From Clostridiales bacterium (lineage in GTDB: Bacteria; Bacillota; Clostridia; Christensenellales; CAG-138): a DNA stretch of 13,321 nucleotides. The translations under genes and the position numbers were made by a program. This document shows positions 1-7,353 of this stretch, piece after piece. Under the pieces are notes generated by a model, which was not told the origin of the DNA, made no database searches, and worked only from the letters and a program-made list of their open reading frames with translations. Location of the stretch: the NCBI GenBank assembly GCA_031270585.1, contig JAISXK010000135.1, positions 1-13,321 of the forward strand. Reading direction: 5' to 3'. Each line of letters opens with the position of its first letter. Position 1 is the first letter of the stretch.

Positions 1-58
1 CATAAAAAGCGGCGCGCAGGTTTCGCTTTCGCGTTTTGAAGTGGTGCGCCACACATGA
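1..58 (+). CDS. AmmeMemoRadiSam protein A (AMMECR1 domain), C-terminal end only
   Basis: Only the last 18 codons are in the window, in the frame starting at position 2 and stopping at TGA 56-58; the 5' end lies outside. The visible tail ends in SLSRFEVVRHT. A terminal RFEVVRH-like strand is what I expect at the end of AMMECR1-domain proteins of the AmmeMemoRadiSam system. The stop overlaps the start of the radical SAM gene (ATGA, 55-58), which fits translational coupling with amrS. The fragment is very short, so the call rests on this ending plus the neighbour. It could equally be the C-terminal part of an AmrB-AmrA fusion. The role of the AmmeMemoRadiSam set is, to my knowledge, not settled. 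Confidence 0.6.
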   Translation, partial: IKSGAQVSLSRFEVVRHT

Positions 59-888
59 GCGGGCAGATTACCGGCAGCGCCCGCTGCGCGCTTTGCCCCC
101 ATGGCTGCGTACTTGCTCCCAGCCAAACGGGCCGCTGTTTGGCGCGCGCCAATCAGGGCGGGACCGTTTTGCCGCTTAGCTATGGCGCCTACAGCGCCAT
201 AGCGCTCGATCCCATCGAAAAAAAGCCGTTATACCACTTTTGCCCCGGCAAGAAGGTACTTTCCATCGGCGGGTACGGTTGCAACATGCATTGCGCGTTT
301 TGCCAGAATGACGCCATCTCGCAACAGCCGCCCCCGGCGGATGCCGGTATGATAACGCCCGCGCAATTGGCCAGCGCCGCAAAGAACGCCACGCCCAACA
401 TCGGCGTGGCGTTTACCTATAACGAGCCATGCGTGGGGTTTGAGTTCGTGCGCGACGCCGCCATGGCCGTGCGCGCGGCGGGGTTAAAAACAGTGCTGGT
501 TACAAACGGGTTTCTAAATAGCCGCCCCTGGCAGGAGCTTGTGGGGCTCATGGATGCCTGCAATATCGATCTGAAAAGCTTTCGCGAACAGGGTTACCGC
601 GATTTGGGCGGCGCGCTGCGGCCCGTAAAGGAAAACATCGCCTACGCCGTCGCGCATACCCATGTGGAGGTTACGACGCTCGCGGTACCCAACTTTGCGG
701 ATGACGAAAGCGATATGCGCGCCCAGGCCGCGTGGCTCGCCTCGCTTAACGCCGATACGCCGCTGCACATCACGCGGTATTTTCCGCGTTACCATTTTAG
801 CGCGCCCGCTACCGATATGGCAACGCTGCGTCGCCTTGCCGGCGTCGCCTCACAATATCTCACATACGTTTATCTGGGGAATTGTTGA
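55..888 (+). CDS. amrS: AmmeMemoRadiSam system radical SAM enzyme AmrS (short C-terminus)
   Basis: Radical SAM protein of 277 residues related to pyruvate formate-lyase activating enzymes. It should bind a 4Fe-4S cluster and cleave S-adenosylmethionine; the true substrate is unknown. The cluster motif CNMHCAFC gives Cys76, Cys80 and Cys83 (CxxxCxxC). A second cysteine set typical of AmrS lies at the N-terminus: CALCPHGC (Cys11, 14, 18) with Cys28. The core segments SIGGYGCN, FTYNEP and CNIDLKSF are also family-like. The start is the ATG that overlaps the upstream stop; an in-frame stop at 37-39 rules out anything longer. The ribosome site is weak, as expected for a coupled gene. The protein stops at VYLGNC, whereas family members I know continue for some tens of residues with a CPxCG-type segment. 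No remnant of that tail follows, and alaX occupies the opposite strand from 898. Cytoplasmic. Confidence 0.88.
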   Translation: MSGQITGSARCALCPHGCVLAPSQTGRCLARANQGGTVLPLSYGAYSAIALDPIEKKPLYHFCPGKKVLSIGGYGCNMHCAFCQNDAISQQPPPADAGMITPAQLASAAKNATPNIGVAFTYNEPCVGFEFVRDAAMAVRAAGLKTVLVTNGFLNSRPWQELVGLMDACNIDLKSFREQGYRDLGGALRPVKENIAYAVAHTHVEVTTLAVPNFADDESDMRAQAAWLASLNADTPLHITRYFPRYHFSAPATDMATLRRLAGVASQYLTYVYLGNC

Positions 889-897
889 TTGATAAGG

Positions 898-2124
898 TCA
901 TCCGCCATATTTGACGACCTGCGTCAAATACGCCCGCAGCTGCTCAAGCGCATCCTTTGCGGCGGGGGTGTATTTGGCGTTGCCCTGAGCCAGCGCGCCC
1001 CTGCCGCCGCCATGCGCGTTGAGCGCCGCGTTTACGGCCAGGCTGATTTCCCCCGCGTCAATGGACACATCTTCGCTGCGGCAGATCACATACTGCATGT
1101 TTTCCCCGCTTCTTCCGAGCAGCAACGCAAACACCTGCGGCGTTTTGCATAGAGAAAGCGCCAATGGCCGCAACTGCGCGGCGTCAATATCCGCCATGGC
1201 GGTAACGAGCTTTATTTTGCCGCATTGCGCGGCGTCGTTTAAAAGCTCCCGCGTCATATAGGCGATTATCTTTTGGGTGAGTATTTTGTTGGCGTGTTTG
1301 GCGTCGCTTAATTCCCGCCCCTGCTTGCTTACGGCGGCGGTCACATCCTCCCCGCGGCAGGAGAAGCGCCTGGCCAACTCCTGCACAATGCGTTGATTGC
1401 GCGCGGCGGCGTTTTGCGCGCGCGCGCCGCAGGCGAACGTGACGCGCGCGCCGCCTTTGTAGTTTTCTGCAGCGGTCAGCTTTAGCGCGCCCACCTCGCC
1501 GGTATTGCGTACATGTGTGCCGCAGCACGTGCAGCTATCGCCCCCCGGCATGGATATGACGCGCACCGTACCCGTAAGCCCACCGGCCTTTTTGCGCAAT
1601 GTCAGCCCTTCGAGCGCGGTTTCATCCACATAGGTGATTATAACGGGCAGGTTTGCCCAAATCAACTCGTTGGCGCGGCGCTCCAGGCCATCAAGCTCAC
1701 TCTCGGTAAAGGGACGGTCAAAATCCACCGTGCAATACGCGGGCGCCATATGGAATCCCACATTGACCGCATCGAACAGATCCTTCGCCGCGAAGGATAG
1801 CAGGTGCTCGCCGCTATGCTGCTGCATATGGTCAAACCGGCGCGGCCAATCAAGCGCAAGCGCTACCCGCTTGCCTGCGGGCAAAGGGCCGCTCATCCGG
1901 TGTGTAACTTCACCCCCGTGTTCCGTCACACCTAAAACCTCCACCTCATCCGCCGTGCCAAGATCGTGCGGCTGGCCGCCGCCCGCAGGGTAGAATATGG
2001 TCTTATCGAGCACCACATCATAAAAGGCGTTTTGCCCGGTGGCGGCGGTAATTTCGGCGCAGCGAAGTACGGTGGCCTTTGCGGTTTTCAGGTAGCTGTT
2101 GTTGAGATATAGCTGACTGGTCAT
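898..2124 (-). CDS. alaX: alanyl-tRNA editing protein AlaX-L (AlaX with DHHA1 domain)
   Basis: Free-standing editing enzyme of 408 residues that hydrolyses mischarged tRNA(Ala) (Ser- and possibly Gly-tRNA) in trans to alanyl-tRNA synthetase; cytoplasmic. An N-terminal AlaRS-like beta-barrel carries FYPAGGGQP (residues 44-52). The editing domain has the zinc ligands HSGEH (His103, His107) and CCGTH (Cys200, His204). A coiled linker region (about 240-300) leads to a DHHA1-type domain ending with HGGGRGALAQG (371-381). Length and domain order match the long AlaX class. I place the start at ATG 2122-2124, because AAGGAG sits 6 nt upstream on the minus strand and the sequence MTSQLYLNNSYLK begins as family proteins do. 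The frame is open to 2217, but that extension would cover the promoter. It is transcribed divergently from the nucleotidyltransferase and converges on amrS with a 9-nt gap. Confidence 0.93.
   Translation of the reverse strand: MTSQLYLNNSYLKTAKATVLRCAEITAATGQNAFYDVVLDKTIFYPAGGGQPHDLGTADEVEVLGVTEHGGEVTHRMSGPLPAGKRVALALDWPRRFDHMQQHSGEHLLSFAAKDLFDAVNVGFHMAPAYCTVDFDRPFTESELDGLERRANELIWANLPVIITYVDETALEGLTLRKKAGGLTGTVRVISMPGGDSCTCCGTHVRNTGEVGALKLTAAENYKGGARVTFACGARAQNAAARNQRIVQELARRFSCRGEDVTAAVSKQGRELSDAKHANKILTQKIIAYMTRELLNDAAQCGKIKLVTAMADIDAAQLRPLALSLCKTPQVFALLLGRSGENMQYVICRSEDVSIDAGEISLAVNAALNAHGGGRGALAQGNAKYTPAAKDALEQLRAYLTQVVKYGG
908..930. repeat. 9-bp perfect hairpin at the amrS/alaX convergent junction
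   Basis: TATTTGACG (908-916) and CGTCAAATA (922-930) are perfect inverted arms around a 5-nt loop. It lies 20 nt beyond the amrS stop and within the last codons of alaX (the YLTQVVKY segment). Neither strand has a T run after it, so simple intrinsic termination is not supported. It may protect mRNA ends or help termination for both genes. Confidence 0.6.
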
Positions 2125-2175
2125 GCCGGCTCCTTGCAAACTGGCGCGGTATGAGCGCCTGTGGTATGATATTTT

Positions 2176-2205
2176 AGTATACTCCCTTAGTGAATACGCT
2201 TGCAA
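2176..2205 (-). promoter_or_regulatory. candidate sigma-A promoter of alaX
   Basis: Read on the minus strand, a -35 hexamer TTGCAA (2200-2205) is followed after 18 nt by a -10 hexamer TATACT (2176-2181; 5 of 6 match TATAAT). Transcription would start near 2170 and give a leader of about 45 nt. The leader contains a small hairpin (GGCGC 2143-2147 with GCGCC 2155-2159). It is too short to hold a T-box or other known large riboswitch. Confidence 0.55.
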
Positions 2206-2228
2206 GCGCCTTGCCAATGCGGTAAAGT
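2200..2228 (+). promoter_or_regulatory. candidate sigma-A promoter of the nucleotidyltransferase gene
   Basis: On the plus strand the same palindromic TTGCAA (2200-2205) serves as a possible -35 element. A 17-nt spacer and TAAAGT (2223-2228; 4 of 6 match TATAAT) follow. The start site would be near 2235, leaving a leader of about 58 nt before ATG 2293. The match is moderate; the support is spacing and position in the only gap between the divergent genes. Confidence 0.4.
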
Positions 2229-2292
2229 GGTGCGAAGGATGTATGCGCGCGAAAAATTCGATTTTCCATATGCAATAACGGCGGAGGTGGGC

Positions 2293-3198
2293 ATGAAGCC
2301 AACATTAGTGATACTCGCGGCAGGTATGGGCAGCCGCTATGGCGGCCTGAAGCAGATCGACCCGGTGGATGACGACGGCAACCTGCTTATAGATTATTCG
2401 GTACACGACGCCAGGCGCGCCGGTTTTGAAAACGTGGTATGCATTATCAAGCACTCCATGGAGGATGATTTTAACGCCGTATTTGGCAGCCGCATCAAAA
2501 AGCAGCTTTCGCTCACGACAGCCTATCAAGAGCTTTCCTCATTGCCTGAAGGCTTTTCGCTGCCGGCCCGGCGTGAAAAACCCTGGGGCACGGCGCACGC
2601 CCTCCTTTGTGCCAAAGAGCAGGTGAACGGCCCGTTTGCCGTAATCAACGCCGACGATTACTATGGCCCGCACGCGTACCAGGCGATATACGGGTATTTA
2701 ACGGGCGCGCACGCGCCGGGGGAATACGTCATGGTAGGCTTTCCGGTGGAAAATACGCTTTCCGACTACGGCACGGTTACGCGCGGCGTATGCGTACAGA
2801 ATAACTCGGGATATCTGGAGCGTATCGAAGAGATCGCTAGTATCCGCCGCGAGGGTGGCGGCGGCGCTTACGAGAAGGATGGCCGCAACGTCATACTGCC
2901 CACAGGTGTCACCATATCCATGAATTTTTGGGGGTTTGACGTCGGCGTGTTCGATTATCTGGCTGCGGATTTCCCTCGCTTTTTAGAGCGGAGCTTAAAA
3001 GAAAACCCGCTCAAATGCGAATACCTGCTGCCCGCATGCGTGCATGATATGCTACAGGCGCAAAAGGTCAGCGTAAAGGTGCTCAAAAGCGCGGATGCCT
3101 GGTTTGGCGTCACTTATAAAGAAGACAGGCCCATCGTGCGCGACTCCATCCGCAAACTAAAGGCAAAGGGCGTGTATCCCTTACACTTGTGGCGTTAA
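2293..3198 (+). CDS. sugar-phosphate nucleotidyltransferase family protein
   Basis: A 301-residue protein of the NTP_transferase (Rossmann-like GT-A) fold. It would transfer a nucleotidyl group from an NTP to a sugar phosphate and release pyrophosphate. The N-terminal signature LAAGMGSRYGGLKQ (8-21) binds the NTP phosphates. KPWGTAHAL (96-104) and NADDYYG (119-125, metal-binding Asp121/Asp122) are the nucleotide and metal sites. MNFWGFD (210-216) and WFGVTYKED (270-278) are further conserved-looking blocks. The start is ATG 2293 because GGAGG lies about 5 nt upstream; an in-frame opening back to 2200 would run through the promoter. It has no operon partner here and its neighbours say nothing about the sugar, so no specific substrate or symbol is given. 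Its stop lies 4 nt from the end of the converging metH. Confidence 0.85.
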   Translation: MKPTLVILAAGMGSRYGGLKQIDPVDDDGNLLIDYSVHDARRAGFENVVCIIKHSMEDDFNAVFGSRIKKQLSLTTAYQELSSLPEGFSLPARREKPWGTAHALLCAKEQVNGPFAVINADDYYGPHAYQAIYGYLTGAHAPGEYVMVGFPVENTLSDYGTVTRGVCVQNNSGYLERIEEIASIRREGGGGAYEKDGRNVILPTGVTISMNFWGFDVGVFDYLAADFPRFLERSLKENPLKCEYLLPACVHDMLQAQKVSVKVLKSADAWFGVTYKEDRPIVRDSIRKLKAKGVYPLHLWR

Positions 3199-3202
3199 GC
3201 AT

Positions 3203-5725
3203 TTAAAGCGTTGGCAAGCCACCGTTTTGCGTTTTGACAGCCCGCGCCCGCTCTTTCCCATACACCTGCTGCGCATAGCGCACGGCGGCCATGGCGTCGG
3301 GGGCGTAAAAATCCGCGCCGATCTCGCGGGCGTATGCTTCCGTCAGCACGGCGCCCCCCACCACAACGCGGCATTGGGGCGCTTTTTCTTTTAGCAGCGC
3401 TATGGTGTCGCGCATGCCGGTGACGGTGGTCGTCATCAGTGCGGAAAGCCCCACCAGCCTCGTGCCGGTTCGGTTTGCCGCATGCGCCACCTGCTCGGGC
3501 GGCACATCCTTACCCAAGTCGGTCACATGAAAGCGATAGCTTTCCAGCATGGCCTTGACGATATTCTTGCCGATATCATGCACATCCCCCTTCACGGTGG
3601 CAATCACAACCTCGCCCGCGCTTTCGCCCTCTTGGCCCTGCACGCCCTCCCGCAGCACGGCAAACGCGGACTTTGCCGCTTCCGCGCTCATCAAAAGCTG
3701 CGGCAAAAACAGGCTGCCTTTTTCAAAGCCTTCCCCCACGTAGTTCAGCGCGGGTATGAGCGCGCCGTTGATGATCTCCAGCGCGTCCCGCCCCGCCATG
3801 GCGGCCAGGGCCAACTGCCCCGCCTGGGTTTTCAGGCCTTTTACAATGGCGTCTTGCAACTGCTTTTGCATATCCGTATCCGCCGGGGCCGTGCGCGCAC
3901 CAGGCAGTATGGGTTGTATGACGGGCGCCGGCGCTTTTTGCGCCGTGCCAGCCGGCGGCGTATCCGCCTGCTGCGTTGCGAACATGTTGGCGGGGTCTCC
4001 AAAGTATTTTATAAGGCCGCCGCATTGCGGGTCGTGATTTAAAAGCGCCGACGCGGCGTAGCAGGTTTCCATCATGCGCGGATTGTTGGGGTTGATGATG
4101 GCGGCGCTGAGTCCCGCGTAGAGCGCCATGGCGAAAAACGCGGCGTTGACGCTGTCCCGCGCGGGCAACCCAAAGGATACGTTGGACACCCCCAATATGG
4201 TATTCACGCGTAACCTTTCCTTGATCAGCCGCAGCGCGTCGAGTGTGATCAACGCGTTTTTCTGCCCGGCGCTTACCGTCATTGTCAGCGGGTCTATGAT
4301 GATATCCTTTTTTTTGATACCATATTCCGCAGCGGTCGTGATAATGGTCTCGGCGATTTTCAAACGCCCCTCGATGGTTTCGGGTATGCCCGTCTCGTCA
4401 AGCGTCAACGCCACCACCAGCCCCCCGTATTTTTGCACGAGCGGAAACACGGCGCGCATGCTTTCCGCCTTGCCGTTTACGGAATTCACCATTGGCTTGC
4501 CGTTGTAGCAGCGCATGGCAAGGGCAAGCGCGTTCACATCGGCGCTATCCAGCTGCAGCGGGGTATCCAATACGCTTTGCAGGCCCGCCATGGCCTTTAC
4601 TAGCGTTGTTGCTTCGTCTATACCCGGCAGGCCGCAGTTCACATCGAGTATATGCGCGCCGGCCTGTGCCTGCGCGATGCCCTGTTGCAGCACATAATCC
4701 ATATCGTCCTGCCGCAGCGCCTGCTTTAGCCGGGGCTTGCCCGTAGGATTGATGCGCTCGCCTATCCATACGGGCGCGCCGCCGATCGTTACCGCCCTGC
4801 CATAGCTGCTCACCACCGATAGACCCTTTTCCTGCACGGGCAACGGGCATAGGCCGCTTGTGGCTTCAATCACCGCGCGCATATGCGCGGGCGTCGTACC
4901 GCAGCAACCGCCCAGCACCCGCGCCCCCTGCCGCGCCACCTCACGCATCACCGCCGCGAATTCATAGGGTTCGGTATCATATACGGCGCCGCCGCCCTCG
5001 CCCTCGCGCGGCAACCCGGCATTGGGCGTGATGATGATAGGCGTTGAAGCTATGCCGCGCAATTCCTTTAACAGCGGCAGCATCTTTTGGGGGCCCAAGC
5101 TGCAGTTGAGCCCCAGCGCGTCCACGCGCAGGCCCTCCAGCAACGCCACCACGGTATGCACGTCCCCGCCGGTCAAAAGCCGACCGTTAGCGCCGACCGT
5201 TACGGTGGCGAAGATGGGCAGATCGCAGCTTTCCCTGGCCGCCAGCACCGCCGCCTTAAGCTCATAGCTGTCCGACATGGTTTCGATCAGCACCATATCC
5301 GCGCCCGCCGCCGCGCCCGCCGCAATGGTTTCATAGTACATGGCCACGGCGTCTTCAAAGGGCAAATCGCCCAGCGGTTGCAGCAATTGTCCTGTGGGGC
5401 CGATATCCAGTGCCACGAATTTCGGCTGCGTGCCGCCGCTTTGCGCCGCCGCCTCCTTTACACGCCCAACACCGGCCGACGCGACATCCCCCGCGCTATA
5501 CCCCGTGCCCGCAAGCTTATACGCCGTGCACCCAAACGTATTGGTGCTGGCTATATTGCACCCTGCGTCAAAATACGCCCTGTGCAGCGCGCGTATGGTA
5601 TCGGGGTGGGTAATACTCCATATATCGGGGTTTTCTCCCGGTTGCAGGCCGGCGGCCTGCAGCATAGTGCCCATTGCGCCATCCAGATATAAAAGCCTGT
5701 TTTTCACTAAATCGCGTATCGGCAT
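3203..5725 (-). CDS. metH: cobalamin-dependent methionine synthase without reactivation domain
   Basis: A cytoplasmic 840-residue enzyme that transfers the methyl group of 5-methyl-THF through cobalamin to homocysteine. Domains in order: homocysteine methyltransferase (about 1-295) with the zinc cysteines Cys208 (LNCS) and Cys274/Cys275 (GGCCGTT); pterin-binding domain (about 310-560) with GERINPTGK, DVNCG and NSVNGK; an Ala/Pro/Thr-rich linker (about 585-615); the helical cap (about 615-700); and the cobalamin domain with DVHDIG (714-719, axial His716), SALMTTT and VVGGAVLT. The protein ends just after this domain. It therefore lacks the AdoMet-binding reactivation module of the E. coli-type protein (about 1,227 residues). 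The upstream gene in the operon appears to supply that function. The start is ATG 5723-5725 with GAGGAA 6 nt upstream. It is the last gene of metF - activator - metH, 23 nt after the activator stop. Confidence 0.94.
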   Translation of the reverse strand: MPIRDLVKNRLLYLDGAMGTMLQAAGLQPGENPDIWSITHPDTIRALHRAYFDAGCNIASTNTFGCTAYKLAGTGYSAGDVASAGVGRVKEAAAQSGGTQPKFVALDIGPTGQLLQPLGDLPFEDAVAMYYETIAAGAAAGADMVLIETMSDSYELKAAVLAARESCDLPIFATVTVGANGRLLTGGDVHTVVALLEGLRVDALGLNCSLGPQKMLPLLKELRGIASTPIIITPNAGLPREGEGGGAVYDTEPYEFAAVMREVARQGARVLGGCCGTTPAHMRAVIEATSGLCPLPVQEKGLSVVSSYGRAVTIGGAPVWIGERINPTGKPRLKQALRQDDMDYVLQQGIAQAQAGAHILDVNCGLPGIDEATTLVKAMAGLQSVLDTPLQLDSADVNALALAMRCYNGKPMVNSVNGKAESMRAVFPLVQKYGGLVVALTLDETGIPETIEGRLKIAETIITTAAEYGIKKKDIIIDPLTMTVSAGQKNALITLDALRLIKERLRVNTILGVSNVSFGLPARDSVNAAFFAMALYAGLSAAIINPNNPRMMETCYAASALLNHDPQCGGLIKYFGDPANMFATQQADTPPAGTAQKAPAPVIQPILPGARTAPADTDMQKQLQDAIVKGLKTQAGQLALAAMAGRDALEIINGALIPALNYVGEGFEKGSLFLPQLLMSAEAAKSAFAVLREGVQGQEGESAGEVVIATVKGDVHDIGKNIVKAMLESYRFHVTDLGKDVPPEQVAHAANRTGTRLVGLSALMTTTVTGMRDTIALLKEKAPQCRVVVGGAVLTEAYAREIGADFYAPDAMAAVRYAQQVYGKERARAVKTQNGGLPTL
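3208..3235 (+). terminator. possible weak terminator for the nucleotidyltransferase gene
   Basis: Ten nt after the nucleotidyltransferase stop an imperfect stem (GCGTTGGC 3208-3215 with GCCACCGT 3218-3225, one mismatch and one G-T pair, 2-nt loop) is followed by an interrupted T tract (3225-3235). It lies antisense within the last codons of metH. The stem is short and the loop is tight, so this is a tentative call. Confidence 0.3.
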
Positions 5726-5741
5726 AGCTTATTCCTCTCTG

Positions 5742-5759
5742 GGTCATGTCAACATGACC
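5742..5759 (-). repeat. 18-bp palindrome at the activator stop codon, upstream of metH
   Basis: GGTCATGT (5742-5749) and ACATGACC (5752-5759) are perfect inverted arms around a 2-nt centre. In the minus-strand mRNA this can form a 7-bp stem with a UUGA loop. The TGA stop of the activation protein falls in the loop region. The hairpin ends 4 nt before the GAGGAA ribosome site of metH (5732-5737). No T tract follows, so it is not an intrinsic terminator. It could influence coupling, mRNA stability or protein binding. Confidence 0.7.
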
Positions 5760-6405
5760 TGAACGCGCATGTATATAAATCGCAGCCGGCGCATTTACCG
5801 CCGCATTGCCGGCGTTTCTCAGGTAGCGCCTCGCGCGAAAGGCCGATCACCGCCGTGATGGATTTTGTGGGCGTCAGCATATGCGCGGCTGTGGCGCAAA
5901 GCCCTATTTTTTTATGCGCGTCAAGTATTTTTAGCAGCGTCCCCTGCGTATCCAGCGCAAGATCGCCATACCCCGGCGAAAAGCGCCGCGTTATGGCATA
6001 CCCCTTTTGCGCGTAGGCCCGTGTAAGCTCGCCATGCGCGCTGTCTGCGTATTCTTCAATATAGGCGGCGGCGCACGCCTGCATCACCGCCTCATCCGCC
6101 ACGGAAATTTTACCGGTGCGGCCAATCAGCCTGTCCACCTGCGCGCCCAATGTCGCGGCAAACAGCAAATATTCTTCGCAGCCCGCAAGGTGGGTTTGCA
6201 GATCCCTGCTATCAATCCGCCGCGCGCCCAGTATGAGCGCGCCGCCGTCTTCTTCTTTTTTCAACCGTAATTGCGCGTATGCGGGCGACGCGCTCTCGGC
6301 AATCGCCAGCATGCACGCGCCAAGCTTTTGGTTAAGCGCCAAGCCCGGCTGTTGCCCGGATTTATAGCCCAAATACCGCAGCGCCTCCTGTTTGAGAAAA
6401 TCCAT
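5749..6405 (-). CDS. methionine synthase activation subunit (separate MetH reactivation protein)
   Basis: A 218-residue protein resembling the vitamin B12-dependent methionine synthase activation domain, here encoded on its own. It is expected to bind AdoMet and methylate cobalamin in MetH after accidental oxidation to cob(II)alamin. The signature is RFSPGYGD (141-148), the counterpart of the RxxxGYG AdoMet motif, followed by MLTPTKSITAVIG (176-188). A cysteine cluster, CGGKCAGCDLYTC (Cys201, 205, 208, 213), closes the protein and may hold a metal. It lies between metF (10-nt gap) and metH (23-nt gap), and MetH lacks exactly this module, so the functional link is strong. The start is ATG 6403-6405 with a modest AAGG site upstream. 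The stop codon lies inside an 18-bp palindrome. Confidence 0.87.
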   Translation of the reverse strand: MDFLKQEALRYLGYKSGQQPGLALNQKLGACMLAIAESASPAYAQLRLKKEEDGGALILGARRIDSRDLQTHLAGCEEYLLFAATLGAQVDRLIGRTGKISVADEAVMQACAAAYIEEYADSAHGELTRAYAQKGYAITRRFSPGYGDLALDTQGTLLKILDAHKKIGLCATAAHMLTPTKSITAVIGLSREALPEKRRQCGGKCAGCDLYTCAFRSC

Positions 6406-6415
6406 TTGCGCTACC

Positions 6416-7285
6416 TTACCCCGCCTTGATGATATGGGATATGTTGTTGAGTATTTCCGCCGCCAGCGCAGGCTTATTCATGGTATATATATGTATGCCG
6501 CGCACGCCGTTGGCGATCAGGTCTATAATCTGCTCGGTGGCATACGCAATGCCCGCCTGGCGCATAGCCTCGGGCTGGCCGCCGAATTTATCCAGTATAT
6601 TTACAAACCTGGGCGGCAGCGATGTGCCGCTAAGCTTGATGATGCGCCCAATCTGCGATCTGTTGGTGACGGGCATGATGCCCGCCAGCACCGGCGTATC
6701 CACGCCGATATCACGTATGCGGTATAAAAACCGGTAGAGTATGTTGTTATCAAAAAACATTTGCGTGGTCAAAAAACTGCACCCGGCCTCCACCTTTCCC
6801 TTCAGGTGGCGGATATCCGCTTCAAAGCTCGCAGCGCTTATGTGCCCTTCGGGGTAGCAGGCCCCGCCGATGCAAAAGCCGCCAAACGCGCGCGTTTCTT
6901 TTACCAACTCGCTGGCATAGCTGTATTGGCCGGGCAGCGGAAAATCCGCGTCCGCTGGCAAATCACCGCGCAGCGCCAGTATGTTTTCGATGCCGGCGTC
7001 GCGGTAGCTTTCCAGCAACCCCCGTATCTCTTGCCTGCTGGAGGATACGCAGGTTAAATGCGCGAGCGCAACGGCGCCGCATTGCTTCACAAACCGCGTC
7101 ATTTCCAGCGTATTGCCGGATGTGCCACCGCTTGCCCCACAGGTAACGCTGATAAAGTCGGGCGCCAGTCCGGCGGCTTCCGTTACGACGGCTCTGGCGC
7201 CTTCAAGCCGGGCATCCTGCCTGGGCGGGAAGAGCTCTATCGACACCGTTACGCGCCGCTCCCGCAGCAGTTCGCTGATAAACAT
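6416..7285 (-). CDS. metF: 5,10-methylenetetrahydrofolate reductase
   Basis: A cytoplasmic flavoprotein of 289 residues that reduces 5,10-methylene-THF to 5-methyl-THF, the methyl donor for MetH. The length matches the short bacterial MetF class, a single TIM barrel. Visible motifs: SIELFPPR with the catalytic Glu17, DFISVTCG (43-50), LALRGD (103-108), CYPEGH (143-148) and TTQMFFD (173-179). The start is ATG 7283-7285 with GGAG 7 nt upstream. It is the first gene of the operon and is followed after 10 nt by the activation subunit. Position and spacing say the three genes are made together for methionine synthesis or methyl recycling. A catabolic or acetogenic role of MetF is possible in Clostridia, but no such genes are near. 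No metV is present in this window. Confidence 0.95.
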   Translation of the reverse strand: MFISELLRERRVTVSIELFPPRQDARLEGARAVVTEAAGLAPDFISVTCGASGGTSGNTLEMTRFVKQCGAVALAHLTCVSSSRQEIRGLLESYRDAGIENILALRGDLPADADFPLPGQYSYASELVKETRAFGGFCIGGACYPEGHISAASFEADIRHLKGKVEAGCSFLTTQMFFDNNILYRFLYRIRDIGVDTPVLAGIMPVTNRSQIGRIIKLSGTSLPPRFVNILDKFGGQPEAMRQAGIAYATEQIIDLIANGVRGIHIYTMNKPALAAEILNNISHIIKAG

Positions 7286-7353
7286 GTTTTACTCCAAATA
7301 TAATCATCATTCCATTGAGAAACAAAGGTTTCCCGTGGCCTTTTATGTGTTGC

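Noticed and set aside
2125..2292. Overlapping N-terminal extensions of alaX (to 2217) and the nucleotidyltransferase (from 2200)
   Set aside because: Both inner starts have good ribosome sites and family-like N-termini. The extensions would translate the shared promoter region.
5087..5692. Open frame of 201 codons on the plus strand opposite metH
   Set aside because: A shadow of metH: it has a basic, low-information composition, no ribosome site and no domain.
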